From NORP240 sp038134485 (GTDB lineage Bacteria; Pseudomonadota; Gammaproteobacteria; Pseudomonadales; Pseudohongiellaceae), in the NCBI GenBank assembly GCA_038134485.1, contig JAYPVG010000016.1:3308-67307 (forward strand): a stretch of 64,000 nt of DNA. Reading direction: 5' to 3'. Shown one piece after another: positions 1 through 9,202 of the stretch. The notes under the pieces were generated by a model. That model did no database searches. It saw only the letters and a program-made list of their open reading frames with translations, and was not told where the DNA came from. Made by a program: the position numbers and the translations under genes. The stretch's first letter is position 1. Each line of letters opens with the position of its first letter.

Positions 1-667
1 GCCCGAGTCTCGTATCTATATCAATCCCTTTACGCGCACTGGTATCCGCCTGAAAACTGGTCACCACCTGACCGCGGGTCGGCCACTGCCACTGAAGCTC
101 TGTGCTAACAAGTGGTGTCCGCGTCAATGGCTGGCGTGATACCCTCCTGGATGTGCTGCCCGCAGCCTGGGAACGAGCAACACTGTTATTTCCTACAACC
201 CTTCCAGCATTGGCTAGCACAGCCTCGCCTGCCACCCCTGAGGCAGTGCGATTGCTCAATTCAAGGCTTAATTCCTGACCCACATATATCATGTAGGGCG
301 CACTCAGGCCGTTGACCTCGGCAAGGCGCCTGGCGTCGAGATCATACATGAAGGCGATCGAGTAGAGGGATTCGCCGCTGGCAACCTTATGCATAGAGGG
401 CGGAATAATCCGGGAGGCCATCGCGCCGCCAGACCTGCGGCTTTCAGGTAATTCAAGGTCACCTGCGTAGCGACTGGGGTAATCGTCACTGTTGGTTACG
501 ATCTCCGGTCCAGACTGATCCATTATTTCGCTCTGCTCACTGATTGGAGCCTGGTAATTTTCAGCCAGACATCCTGCCAATAGCAGCGCAGAAAGAGGAG
601 CGATCGCGCGCAATTGCACGAAACATTGCAAAGTTAACCAATTGCCAGTCTGCATCTCCGATCTCAT
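1..667 (-). CDS. nlpD: NlpD-like LysM/M23 lipoprotein, 3' end outside window
   Basis: Envelope lipoprotein of the NlpD/LppB family, which activates septal amidases during division. I translated this frame by hand from the ATG at 667. A hydrophobic leader ends in a lipobox (LLLAGC) with the lipidated Cys at residue 33. A LysM peptidoglycan-binding module follows at about residues 92-135 (HKVASGESLYSIA...LAEVNGL...VGQELSL). The start of an M23 peptidase-type domain (WPTRGQVVTSF...KGIDI) runs off the left edge after about 222 codons, so the catalytic part and stop codon are not visible. An in-frame ATG at 655 is an alternative start. It is the last gene of the truD-pcm-DUF368 series; rpoS is the usual next gene, but that is outside the window. 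Confidence 0.88.
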   Translation of the reverse strand, partial: MRSEMQTGNWLTLQCFVQLRAIAPLSALLLAGCLAENYQAPISEQSEIMDQSGPEIVTNSDDYPSRYAGDLELPESRRSGGAMASRIIPPSMHKVASGESLYSIAFMYDLDARRLAEVNGLSAPYMIYVGQELSLELSNRTASGVAGEAVLANAGRVVGNNSVARSQAAGSTSRRVSRQPLTRTPLVSTELQWQWPTRGQVVTSFQADTSARKGIDIDTRLG

Positions 668-735
668 AACGCTTACTTCAGATACTCGCTTTATTAGGAA
701 AATAATACTGTAAATACAGGATAATTCCCTGACAT

Positions 736-1689
736 TTAATCGGCCGATTTGCGGAAAAGTTTGTCAAATACAATAATCAGGATAACTCCAGTAAGGAAGC
801 TAACTAACACGGCGAGTAGATGGGGATCATTGCCAGTAAGAATTTGATAGTCCGTTGGCCAAACATTATGGGCTTGCGCTACAAGCGGCGCGCCGCCACC
901 TCCTGTATTGTGAAGATCCTTCTGCTGCCAGGGCCAGAGTATGTAAACCGACGCGACCAGCATGCCGGTGAGCAACGTGTAGCTGGCCTCCCTATAGTGA
1001 CTCAAAGCCCAAGTCAGCAGCCTGGCAAATGCCAATAATCCGGTCAAGCAACCAGCCGCAAATACAGAGATTGTTATTATTTCCACATCTACAAGCGCAC
1101 CCAGCATGAAATCATACACACCCATGACCAAAAGCAGGAAAGCGCCAGAAAGTCCTGGAAGTATCATCGCGCAAATTGCCACTGCCCCACATAGGAACAG
1201 GTAGGCATAACTGATCTCTGCACGATAAGGTGTCAGCCCGCTAATTAACAAAGTCAATGCCATACCGACCAGAAACAACAACACAGTGGATATTCCCCAG
1301 GAACCAACCTCGCTTTTTAGCGACCAGCCTGATGCGATAATAAGACCACTGAAAAATGCCATCAGTGCTTCGAAATTGTTTTCCAGAAGATTCAGTACTA
1401 TACCCGCCGACAGGCGCAAGCTGAAAAAAATACCGCAAGCAAGAACTAACAGAAAATAGCCGTTGATAGAGTCCCAGGCTCTTCCCGGTCCCTCGGAAAA
1501 CAACAATCGCAAAGCCCTGGTGTCAACAGCACGAATAGAGTAAATCAGCTCATCATAAATACGGGTGATAACAGCGATGGTCCCACCGGAAACTCCCGGG
1601 ACGGAATCCGCAGCGCCCATCGCCATACCTTTGAGGAAAATCGAAAGATATTTTTTTATATTTTTGAACTGACCGGTTTCTGAGGACAT
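736..1689 (-). CDS. DUF368 membrane protein, PopT-type undecaprenyl-phosphate transporter
   Basis: Polytopic inner-membrane protein of 317 aa with about eight hydrophobic segments. The DUF368 signature MGAADSVPGVSGGT lies near residues 23-36, and a second glycine-rich element, MILPGLSGAFLL, lies in the middle. Work on this family (PopT of Vibrio cholerae) assigns it to recycling of the C55 carrier lipid across the inner membrane. Transfer of that role here is by family only. It starts 14 nt after the pcm stop and is co-oriented with it, so the two are probably co-transcribed. The window also encodes UppS and UppP, which make and dephosphorylate the same carrier. Confidence 0.85.
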   Translation of the reverse strand: MSSETGQFKNIKKYLSIFLKGMAMGAADSVPGVSGGTIAVITRIYDELIYSIRAVDTRALRLLFSEGPGRAWDSINGYFLLVLACGIFFSLRLSAGIVLNLLENNFEALMAFFSGLIIASGWSLKSEVGSWGISTVLLFLVGMALTLLISGLTPYRAEISYAYLFLCGAVAICAMILPGLSGAFLLLVMGVYDFMLGALVDVEIITISVFAAGCLTGLLAFARLLTWALSHYREASYTLLTGMLVASVYILWPWQQKDLHNTGGGGAPLVAQAHNVWPTDYQILTGNDPHLLAVLVSFLTGVILIIVFDKLFRKSAD

Positions 1690-1703
1690 TGGAATTTTTG
1701 AAC

Positions 1704-2342
1704 CTAGCCCAGAGATTTACCCGCCAGTAATGGCACGAAGCGTACCTTGCTCAGTACCTCGATCGTATACTCGTCTCCCCGCCGGGTAATCAAGCGCAGC
1801 TCCTGTCCCGCTTCTCCTCCAACTGGAATTATCAGTCGACCGCCTTCAGCGAGTTGTTCCAACAGGTCATTGGGAACCTGTTGAGGTGCAGCAGTTGTTA
1901 TGATGGCGTCGAATTTGCCTTTTTCAGGCCAACCCAGACTCCCATCCGCGTGCTTTAATTCTACGTTTCTGATATCCAAAACTTTCAGGTTTTTGCGCGC
2001 TCGCTCCAGCAGAGGCCTGATCCTCTCAACTGAATAAACTTCTTTGGACAGATGAGCCATAACCGCCGTCTGGTATCCGCATCCGGTTCCAATTTCCAGG
2101 ACCCGGTTCACTTCACCAGTATTAACCAGGGCCTCGGTCATACGGGCTACGATATAGGGCTGGGAAATTGTTTGCCCGTAGCCAATTGGCAGAGCTACAT
2201 CTTCGTATGCCCGATGGGAAAGCGCTTCGTCGAGAAAGATATGTCTCGCCGTAGTGCGCATGACATCCATTACCCGGTGATTCTTGATGCCCTGCTCCAT
2301 AAGTCGCCCAATCAGACGCTCCCGCGTGCGCTGCGACGTCAT
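1704..2342 (-). CDS. pcm: Protein-L-isoaspartate O-methyltransferase
   Basis: Cytoplasmic SAM-dependent repair enzyme that methylates L-isoaspartyl residues in damaged proteins. The SAM-binding motif VLEIGTGCGYQTAVMA and the family stretch ALPIGYGQTISQPYIVARMTE are both present. I place the start at the ATG at 2342 (MTSQRTRERL...), which matches the N-terminus of Pseudomonas Pcm and gives 212 aa. An upstream in-frame ATG at 2375 would add 11 residues and has no better ribosome binding site. The usual order in gammaproteobacteria is truD-surE-pcm-nlpD. Here pcm follows truD directly and surE is missing. Confidence 0.95.
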   Translation of the reverse strand: MTSQRTRERLIGRLMEQGIKNHRVMDVMRTTARHIFLDEALSHRAYEDVALPIGYGQTISQPYIVARMTEALVNTGEVNRVLEIGTGCGYQTAVMAHLSKEVYSVERIRPLLERARKNLKVLDIRNVELKHADGSLGWPEKGKFDAIITTAAPQQVPNDLLEQLAEGGRLIIPVGGEAGQELRLITRRGDEYTIEVLSKVRFVPLLAGKSLG

Positions 2343-2411
2343 ACCAATGCCATTTAAATTAGGTTTGCTTAACATAATGCTATGAGATTGTTTAATTACT
2401 CTCGAAAACCT

Positions 2412-3488
2412 TTAATACTGCACCAACTCTCGAAGCAAGGTGGTAGCGTAACCGCCAGCGGGCAAATCAAATGTCATATACACGCTAGCGGAATCGTTCT
2501 CCCAAGCGTAATCCAAGTTCCGGGGAACAAGTCTCAGGGGACGCCGCCCTGCGCCAGTCCCAGCCGCTAACAATCCGGCAGACAACACGGGATTGTTCGA
2601 TAGTATCTGAGCTTCCAGCTCTGCCACGAAATCACCAGCGACATAAGAACTTTTGGAATCTATCTGCCCTGCCAGCAAGCCCGTAGGATGTATATCAAGC
2701 TTTTCAAGACGTCTTTGCAATTCCCGCTCCTCACCCGTCAATGCCTTGAAGAATCTCTTGGTGCCATCCAGATTCAACACTTCTCCACTCAATAATTGAT
2801 CCCAGGTAGAATCGGCCACCCTTCTTGAGAGAATGATGTTGAACAAATAGCCACGACCAGCGGACAACAGCATGCTCTTCTTTTTTCTAGGTAAGCGCAC
2901 GCGTACTCTATCTTCATCGAATGACTGGAAATATTCTTGAGCCTGAAAAACGTTAGAAAGATCCCTACCAAGTCGCTGAGGACCAAAATAATTAGGCACC
3001 CCACGATCGACCGCTCGGGATATTCGTGCCTCCAGGTCCGCACTCTCCCCACAGAATTCCCTGAGCCGAATTCGAAATCTGTTGCCGCGATGACTGCCTA
3101 TCTTGAGCTTGCGGTCATTATCTTGAATTTGAAGCAACTGCAGGTCAGCACTTCCCAGCCCCTCGCGGGCCAATGCCCGAGCACTTTTTTTTGGCACACT
3201 GAACCATTGTGTGCAAATCGCTCGTGCGTCCTTCATTCCTGCATAACCGACGTCCGCAAGGTTAGCATTCAGTTGCATCGCCAGCATCCTGGCAACCTCT
3301 GTGGTAGCCAAATTCTGCTTGCGCACCTCCAGGAAAAGATGTTCTCCCGAACCAGAAGGCTCGAAGCCAAGCACTTCGTCAACCTGAAAATCCTCTATTT
3401 TCTGCTTAATTAACGCGGTGCAGGGAGGCTTTACTGTCTGGTACGCCAATTCGGCAAATTTTACCAGAGGCTGCTCTGGCGCAATCAT
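2412..3488 (-). CDS. truD: tRNA pseudouridine(13) synthase TruD
   Basis: Isomerises U13 of certain tRNAs to pseudouridine. At 358 aa it is the usual length for TruD. The catalytic motif GYAGMKDARA places the nucleophilic Asp at residue 87. The later element NYFGPQRLGRDLSNV, typical of the family, is present, with the TRUD insertion domain between them. The start ATG overlaps the ispF stop by 4 nt (ATGA type), so translation is probably coupled with ispF. Confidence 0.96.
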   Translation of the reverse strand: MIAPEQPLVKFAELAYQTVKPPCTALIKQKIEDFQVDEVLGFEPSGSGEHLFLEVRKQNLATTEVARMLAMQLNANLADVGYAGMKDARAICTQWFSVPKKSARALAREGLGSADLQLLQIQDNDRKLKIGSHRGNRFRIRLREFCGESADLEARISRAVDRGVPNYFGPQRLGRDLSNVFQAQEYFQSFDEDRVRVRLPRKKKSMLLSAGRGYLFNIILSRRVADSTWDQLLSGEVLNLDGTKRFFKALTGEERELQRRLEKLDIHPTGLLAGQIDSKSSYVAGDFVAELEAQILSNNPVLSAGLLAAGTGAGRRPLRLVPRNLDYAWENDSASVYMTFDLPAGGYATTLLRELVQY

Positions 3489-3997
3489 GGCCGACCGTCT
3501 ACAGGGGGATCGCGTACCAGAAGCACCACAGCATGGGCAGCAATTCCTTCTTGCCTCCCGGTAAACCCAAGCCCTTCCTCGGTAGTGGCTTTAACGTTCG
3601 CGCAGGCTAGATCCACATCAAGTTCGCCAGCCAGGCGCTCTCGCATCCGGGGTACAAAAGAAGCCAATCGAGGCGCCTCAGCCACTATCGATAGGTCGAC
3701 ATTTCCGATTCGCCAGCCTGCATCAATGGCCAAAGCCAGAACTTTCCTCAGTAACATACAACTGTCTATACCAGCGTAGGCGGGATCGCTGTCGGGAAAA
3801 TGCTGGCCGATATCACCGGCGCCAAGTGCGCCGAGTATGCCGTCACAGAGAGCGTGCACCACGACATCTCCATCCGAATGCGCCAGCAATACGTGGTCAT
3901 GAGGCACTTGAACTCCCCCAAGGGTCAGGAACGCGCCAGCTGAAGTTTCCTCGGAAAACCTATGCACGTCATAACCGTGGCCTATTCGTACTTCCAT
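3485..3997 (-). CDS. ispF: 2-C-methyl-D-erythritol 2,4-cyclodiphosphate synthase
   Basis: Fifth enzyme of the MEP isoprenoid pathway; it cyclises CDP-ME 2-phosphate with release of CMP. The N-terminus MEVRIGHGYDVHRF carries the metal-binding DxH pair, and LLAHSDGDVVVHALCDGILGA is the second conserved block. I chose the ATG at 3997 (170 aa) because AAGG lies 8 nt upstream and the protein then begins as family members do. A TTG at 4015 would add six residues and overlap ispD by 8 nt. ispD lies immediately upstream and truD overlaps the stop. Confidence 0.96.
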   Translation of the reverse strand: MEVRIGHGYDVHRFSEETSAGAFLTLGGVQVPHDHVLLAHSDGDVVVHALCDGILGALGAGDIGQHFPDSDPAYAGIDSCMLLRKVLALAIDAGWRIGNVDLSIVAEAPRLASFVPRMRERLAGELDVDLACANVKATTEEGLGFTGRQEGIAAHAVVLLVRDPPVDGRP

Positions 3998-4007
3998 CAA
4001 AAGCGCC

Positions 4008-4703
4008 TTACTCAATCGCCTGGGAGCTAAGAATTTGTGCTGCTAGATTCAGGTCATTGGGGTGAGTAATTTTTATATTATCGCGATTACCGGGAACCAT
4101 TTTAGGACGATAACCCAAAGCTTCGACTGCAGTAGATTCGTCTGTGACCGTCTTCTGACCCTTGTCAACAGTTTCAAGAGCATCGAGTAGCAGGCGGAAT
4201 CGAAATACCTGCGGGGTAAAGGCATTCCACACATCTGCACGATCAACGGTGCCAGAGACTTCCTGCTGCCCATCTATTCGCTTCAAGGTATTATCGACTG
4301 GAGCGCCAAGCAAGCCACCGACGGGATGGTCGGCTATCTGCTCAAATAGCGTGTCGATGTCGCTCCGCCGCACACAAGGGCGAGCCGCATCATGCACCAG
4401 CACCCAGTCGTCATCGTGCGCTTGCGAACTTAAATAGCGCAGTCCGTTAAGTACAGTCTGATAACGATTTTCCCCACCATACTGGCAAACGATTTTAGGA
4501 TTCTGCTCCAGCCCTAGCGTTGGCCAGACAGTATCCTCAGGATTCAACATGACCACGATTTGGCGCACATAAGTCAGTGAACTGATCCGCGCCAACGACG
4601 TTTCTATGATTGGTCTGCCATTTAAATTCAGGTACTGCTTGGGAACCTTCGCCCGCATCCTTCGGCCAATACCTGCAGCCGGGACTATTGCCCATATTGT
4701 CAT
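4008..4703 (-). CDS. ispD: 2-C-methyl-D-erythritol 4-phosphate cytidylyltransferase
   Basis: Third MEP-pathway enzyme, forming CDP-methylerythritol from MEP and CTP. It is 231 aa, the usual size. The nucleotidyltransferase signature PAAGIGRRMRAKVPKQY is at residues 8-24, with the motif VLVHDAARPCV in the middle and TDESTAVEALG towards the end. It sits between ftsB and ispF, the standard arrangement. The dxr gene of the same pathway lies 20 kb away in this window, in the bamA cluster. Confidence 0.97.
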   Translation of the reverse strand: MTIWAIVPAAGIGRRMRAKVPKQYLNLNGRPIIETSLARISSLTYVRQIVVMLNPEDTVWPTLGLEQNPKIVCQYGGENRYQTVLNGLRYLSSQAHDDDWVLVHDAARPCVRRSDIDTLFEQIADHPVGGLLGAPVDNTLKRIDGQQEVSGTVDRADVWNAFTPQVFRFRLLLDALETVDKGQKTVTDESTAVEALGYRPKMVPGNRDNIKITHPNDLNLAAQILSSQAIE

Positions 4704-4770
4704 AAGTGAAGAAATCCAGGTTGTTCGTATATCTTGGCAGGATCTTTAAGGTCAGAATACAAGGCGATGG

Positions 4771-5043
4771 CTAATCAACAATCATATAGAACACTTCACC
4801 CTTGCCGATCATCCCCAACTCGGATCGTGCTCGTTCCTCTACAGCCTCCAGACCATTCTGCAAATCGAGTACCTCGACTTCCAGTGCATGATTCCGCGCT
4901 TGCAGTTCCTCATTGCTGGAACGCTGCTCATTCAAATTTTGCTGAAGGATATTCAGCGCGCGCACGCTACTGCTCCCAAACCAGATTTGAAACTGAAAAA
5001 CAGCAAGCGCAAGCAGTAAAGAAGCGGTCAATAGCTTTCCCAT
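4771..5043 (-). CDS. ftsB: Cell division protein FtsB
   Basis: Small bitopic divisome protein that joins FtsL and FtsQ in the periplasm. It has 90 aa: one N-terminal transmembrane segment (about residues 4-22), then a predicted coiled coil rich in Leu, Asn and Glu (about 28-70), then a short tail containing the conserved ERARSELGMIGKGEVFY block. It lies between eno and ispD, as in most gammaproteobacteria, which supports the assignment for such a short protein. Confidence 0.93.
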   Translation of the reverse strand: MGKLLTASLLLALAVFQFQIWFGSSSVRALNILQQNLNEQRSSNEELQARNHALEVEVLDLQNGLEAVEERARSELGMIGKGEVFYMIVD

Positions 5044-5091
5044 AATTTATCTTCCCGGAATGCCCGGCCCCTCCTGCGAGCAGCTTTTCAA

Positions 5092-6393
5092 TTAGCTCCG
5101 GCCCAGATGAGCAAACTCGGCCAGGCCATTGTAACGGGCTTCGACACCAAGTTCCTCTTCGATCCGCAGCAATCGATTATATTTGGCGACCCGATCAGAG
5201 CGACAAAGGGAGCCAGTCTTGATCTGTCCTGCGCCGGTCGCGACAGCGAGGTCAGCAATAGTTGTGTCTTCCGTTTCTCCAGACCGATGGGAAATTACCG
5301 CGGTGTATCCCGCCAATCTGGCCATTGCGATAGCCGCAAGAGTTTCGCTCAGGGTTCCTATCTGGTTGAATTTAATAAGGATTGAATTCGCCACTCCCTC
5401 CCTAATACCCCGCTCCAAAATCCCGGTGTTAGTGACGAACAAATCATCTCCCACTAGTTGAATTTTATCGCCTAACCGGCCGGATAATTTAGCCCAACCC
5501 GCCCAATCGCTCTCATCCATGCCGTCTTCGATTGATAAAATCGGGTACTGATTGGCCAGTTTTTCAAGATACCCTGCAAAACCCTCAGAATCGAAACTCA
5601 CGCCCTCTCCCTTCAGAGAATAGCGCCCTTCACGATAAAACTCCGAGGCAGCGCAGTCCAGCGCCAGATGGACATGCTCACCCATTTTCAATCCCGCCAA
5701 TTCAACAGCCTGAACTATGGCGTCCAGCGCTGCTGCATTGGAAGGCAGATCTGGCGCGAATCCCCCTTCATCGCCAACCGCAGTACTCAATCCCTGGTTT
5801 TTCAATACCGACTTCAATGCATGGAATATCTCAGCTCCAAATCGTAATGCCTCCGAGAAGCTCCCCGCACCGGTCGGCTGCACCATGAATTCTTGGATAT
5901 CCACGTTATTATCGGCATGTTCACCACCATTGACGATATTCATCATAGGTACTGGCAGCGATAAAGGTGAAGGATTTTCAATCAGATTGCGAATATGAGC
6001 ATATAAGGGAATCCCGGCATCGACTGCAGCAGCTTTGGCGCAGGCGAGCGACGCAGCGAGGATAGCATTAGCCCCAAGAGAAGATTTATTCTCCGTACCG
6101 TCAAGTCGAATCATGGCGGCATCGACTTCGTCCTGCGCAATCGCGTCCATGCCTACCAGGCACTCATTGATCAGGGTATTCAGATTTTTAACTGCGGTTA
6201 GCACCCCTTTACCGTGATACCGCTGTGGATCTTTATCGCGCAATTCCAGGGCTTCCCGAGATCCTGTAGAGGCACCGGAGGGCGCGCAGGCGGTCCCAAA
6301 CGCTCCGGATGCAAGTGTGACATCAGCTTCAACGGTAGGATTGCCCCTTGAGTCCAGCACCTCCCGGGCATTTACTTTCACTATTTCTGACAT
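5092..6393 (-). CDS. eno: Enolase
   Basis: Glycolytic 2-phosphoglycerate dehydratase, also a degradosome component in relatives. It has 433 aa, the usual length. Diagnostic motifs are GNPTVEADVTL at the N-terminus, the substrate loop SGASTGSREALELRD, the metal-ligand regions LALDCAASEFY and SIEDGMDESDW, the catalytic Lys in ILIKFNQIGTLSE, and the SHRSGETEDTTIADLAV signature. It is flanked by kdsA upstream and ftsB downstream in the same orientation. Confidence 0.98.
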   Translation of the reverse strand: MSEIVKVNAREVLDSRGNPTVEADVTLASGAFGTACAPSGASTGSREALELRDKDPQRYHGKGVLTAVKNLNTLINECLVGMDAIAQDEVDAAMIRLDGTENKSSLGANAILAASLACAKAAAVDAGIPLYAHIRNLIENPSPLSLPVPMMNIVNGGEHADNNVDIQEFMVQPTGAGSFSEALRFGAEIFHALKSVLKNQGLSTAVGDEGGFAPDLPSNAAALDAIVQAVELAGLKMGEHVHLALDCAASEFYREGRYSLKGEGVSFDSEGFAGYLEKLANQYPILSIEDGMDESDWAGWAKLSGRLGDKIQLVGDDLFVTNTGILERGIREGVANSILIKFNQIGTLSETLAAIAMARLAGYTAVISHRSGETEDTTIADLAVATGAGQIKTGSLCRSDRVAKYNRLLRIEEELGVEARYNGLAEFAHLGRS

Positions 6394-6486
6394 GTATTTC
6401 CTTTATTAACAGATAGTTATGCTGCTTATCTAGATATATTATTAATTTTGATTATAGAAATCACTCCGAAGCATGCCACACCGGGA

Positions 6487-7332
6487 TCATTCTGTATTTA
6501 ACTCTTCATAAGACTTGACCAGTTCATCCAGCGCCTTGACCTGTCGCAAAAATGGCTCAAGCCGATCCAGCGGTAGCGCAGAAGGTCCGTCGCAAAGAGC
6601 CCCGGCAGGGTTGGGATGGGCTTCAAGAAACAATCCCGCCAGGCCCTGGCTCATGCCGGCACGAGCGAGCGCGGTAACCTGACCCCGTCGCCCTCCGGCA
6701 GCAGTTGCCTGCCCACCAGGGAGTTGGAGTGAATGAGTGACGTCGAACAGTATCGGGTAGCCAAATTGCTTCATTACCCCAAAGCCCAGCATGTCTACAA
6801 TCAGGTTGTTGTAGCCAAAACTGCTACCACGCTCGCACAGCATCAATCGTTCGTTGCCTGCCTGCTCGAATTTCTCAAGTATGTGTCCCATCTCCTGAGG
6901 CGCAAGAAACTGTGCCTTTTTTATGTTGATAGCAGCACCGGTTTTAGCCATGGCGACCACAAGATCGGTCTGTCGAGATAAAAATGCCGGTAATTGAAGA
7001 ATGTCTGCCACTTCACTGGCCGGGAAAGCCTGCTCTGCCGTATGGACGTCAGTTAGCAAGGGAACTCCAAAAGTATCCTTAACTTCTTGCAGAATCTTCA
7101 ATCCCTCTTCAATACCCAGCCCCCTGAAGGAACTAATCGCGGACCGATTGGCCTTATCAAAAGACGCTTTAAACACATAAGGAATCTTCAGCAGGCTAGT
7201 AACTTTGACAAAGTGCTCAGCGACCTGAAGGACCAGATCGCGGCTCTCCACAACGTTTAATCCGCCCACCAGCATAAATGGCAGATCATTACCAAGGGAG
7301 ATATTTGCTATCGAAATGGATTTCTGACTCAT
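6487..7332 (-). CDS. kdsA: 3-deoxy-8-phosphooctulonate (KDO-8-P) synthase
   Basis: Condenses arabinose 5-phosphate with phosphoenolpyruvate to make KDO-8-phosphate for the lipopolysaccharide inner core. The start is the ATG at 7332 (MSQKSISIANI...), giving 281 aa as in other KdsA proteins; upstream in-frame sequence is not part of the protein. Conserved blocks include FKASFDKANRSAISSFRGLG, TDVHTAEQA, LLCERGSSFGYNNLIVDM-type sequence and FDVTHSLQLPGG. The pyrG-kdsA-eno order is standard, and the gap to pyrG is only 31 nt. Confidence 0.97.
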   Translation of the reverse strand: MSQKSISIANISLGNDLPFMLVGGLNVVESRDLVLQVAEHFVKVTSLLKIPYVFKASFDKANRSAISSFRGLGIEEGLKILQEVKDTFGVPLLTDVHTAEQAFPASEVADILQLPAFLSRQTDLVVAMAKTGAAINIKKAQFLAPQEMGHILEKFEQAGNERLMLCERGSSFGYNNLIVDMLGFGVMKQFGYPILFDVTHSLQLPGGQATAAGGRRGQVTALARAGMSQGLAGLFLEAHPNPAGALCDGPSALPLDRLEPFLRQVKALDELVKSYEELNTE

Positions 7333-7363
7333 GTTTCGAGACGTCCAGAGGCAGGCGGCATAA

Positions 7364-9052
7364 TTAGACCGATCTTGCCTCTGCAATGCCATCGGCCAGA
7401 GTGCTGGAGGAATCACCCCCATACGCTTGCGCATCGCGACGCGCCAGCGCGGCCTTGATGAATCCGGTGAAAAGAGGATGTCCGTCTCTGGGGGTAGAGG
7501 TGAATTCCGGGTGAAATTGGCAACCAACAAACCACGGATGATCAGGCACTTCGATGACTTCTACCAGCATATCATCCATAGACTTCCCGACTATCCTGAG
7601 TCCCGCGTTGGCAAGCGTGCCTATGTAATCGTTATTGACTTCATAACGATGGCGATGGCGTTCTACGATGACGGACTTTGCGTAACACCGGTGTGCTGTC
7701 GAATCCTCAGTCAAGCGGCATTCCTGGCCTCCAAGACGCATGGTGCCACCAAGGTCAGACGCCTCGTCCCGAAGCTCCTTGTCACCACTGGCTGTAGTCC
7801 ATTCACTAATAAGTGCGATTACCGGGTGCTTGCATTCCGGTTTAAATTCCGAACTATTAGCATCGTCAAGCCCGGCTACATTCCGTGCAAATTCGATCAC
7901 TGCCGCTTGCAAACCAAGACAAATTCCGAGATACGGGATTTTATTCTCGCGGGCATATTGAACCGCTCTGATCTTACCCTCAACACCTCTTTCGCCAAAT
8001 CCGCCTGGAACCAGAATTGCGTCCTGACCCTCCAGTAATTCCACTCCCTTTTCCTTTACGTCAGTAGAATCAATATAGCTAATATTGACGCGGGTGCAGG
8101 TTTGAATGCCCGCATGACTTATTGCCTCGTTAAGCGACTTGTAGGCGTCCAGCAACTCCATGTACTTGCCTACCATCGCCAGATTGATTTCGCGCTCCGG
8201 ATTTAATTTGGCATCGACTACTCGCTCCCATTCCGAAAAATCGGCGGGCGGGCAATCAATAGCGAAGCGATTAACTATGTAATTATCAACGCCGGTAGCA
8301 TGCAATAGCGACGGAACACTGTAAATTGTGTCTGTATCTGGCAAGGAAACCACCGCTTCCATATCAACGTTGGTGAATAGAGCAATTTTCTGCCGTGACG
8401 CCTCGGGAATCTCATGATCGGAGCGACATACAAGAATGTCAGGCTGAATGCCTATACCCCGCAGTTCCTTAACCGAGTGCTGGGTTGGCTTGGTCTTGGT
8501 CTCACCGGCGGTGCTAATAAATGGAACCAGGGTCAAATGCAGGAACAGGGCACGCTGCGGCCCTAGCTCAACGCGCAGTTGCCTGACGGCTTCCAAAAAC
8601 GGTTGTGATTCAATATCACCTACAGTGCCCCCAATTTCTACCAGCGCAACATCAAAACCTTCTGCACCAGCAATGACGCGACGTTTGATCTCGTCGGTAA
8701 TGTGAGGAATCACCTGAATGGTAGCGCCGAGATAATCACCCCGCCGCTCACGCTTGATAACCTCTTCATATACTCGACCGGTAGTGAAATTGTTTTTCTG
8801 GGTCATGGTCGTGCGAATGAATCGCTCGTAATGCCCGAGGTCAAGATCAGTCTCTGCCCCATCGTTTGTAACAAAAACTTCGCCGTGTTGAAAAGGACTC
8901 ATGGTGCCCGGATCCACATTGATATAAGGATCCAGTTTTAGCATTGTGACATTGAGACCGCGGGCTTCGAGAATTGCCCCGATAGAAGCGGAGGTGATAC
9001 CTTTGCCGAGTGATGAAACCACACCACCGGTGATGAAAATAAATCGCGTCAT
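7364..9052 (-). CDS. pyrG: CTP synthase
   Basis: Glutamine-dependent amination of UTP to CTP. The 562-aa protein has the N-terminal synthetase domain (ITGGVVSSLGKGITSASIG and LKLDPYINVDPGTMSPFQHG). The C-terminal class I glutaminase domain has the catalytic Cys in GICLGLQ and the His/Glu pair in FHPEFTS. Both active sites look intact. It is about 20 residues longer than E. coli PyrG, at the C-terminus. The 150 bp upstream, after tilS, holds no gene and probably includes its promoter. Confidence 0.98.
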   Translation of the reverse strand: MTRFIFITGGVVSSLGKGITSASIGAILEARGLNVTMLKLDPYINVDPGTMSPFQHGEVFVTNDGAETDLDLGHYERFIRTTMTQKNNFTTGRVYEEVIKRERRGDYLGATIQVIPHITDEIKRRVIAGAEGFDVALVEIGGTVGDIESQPFLEAVRQLRVELGPQRALFLHLTLVPFISTAGETKTKPTQHSVKELRGIGIQPDILVCRSDHEIPEASRQKIALFTNVDMEAVVSLPDTDTIYSVPSLLHATGVDNYIVNRFAIDCPPADFSEWERVVDAKLNPEREINLAMVGKYMELLDAYKSLNEAISHAGIQTCTRVNISYIDSTDVKEKGVELLEGQDAILVPGGFGERGVEGKIRAVQYARENKIPYLGICLGLQAAVIEFARNVAGLDDANSSEFKPECKHPVIALISEWTTASGDKELRDEASDLGGTMRLGGQECRLTEDSTAHRCYAKSVIVERHRHRYEVNNDYIGTLANAGLRIVGKSMDDMLVEVIEVPDHPWFVGCQFHPEFTSTPRDGHPLFTGFIKAALARRDAQAYGGDSSSTLADGIAEARSV

Positions 9053-9202
9053 TAGCGTCCCATCTACAGGTTGTGGTGTAAATCTGAGGGTTCAGACCAA
9101 CAGCCACAGATGGAACTACAGCCTACCAGAAGCCCCTTCCAAGCTCAATGCAATTTTTACCCAAGTTCAACGCCTAATCGGGATGCAGCAAGAAGAATTG
9201 TA

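Noticed and set aside
304..489. Short minus-strand frame at the left edge
   Set aside because: It lies in a different frame from the NlpD-like lipoprotein, which has a lipobox, LysM and M23 sequence through the same bases.
7333..7530. N-terminal extension of kdsA to 7530
   Set aside because: It would overlap the pyrG coding end and is not part of the family; the ATG at 7332 gives the standard length.
7427..8038. 203-codon plus-strand frame inside pyrG
   Set aside because: It lies wholly within a conserved gene on the other strand and has no family features.
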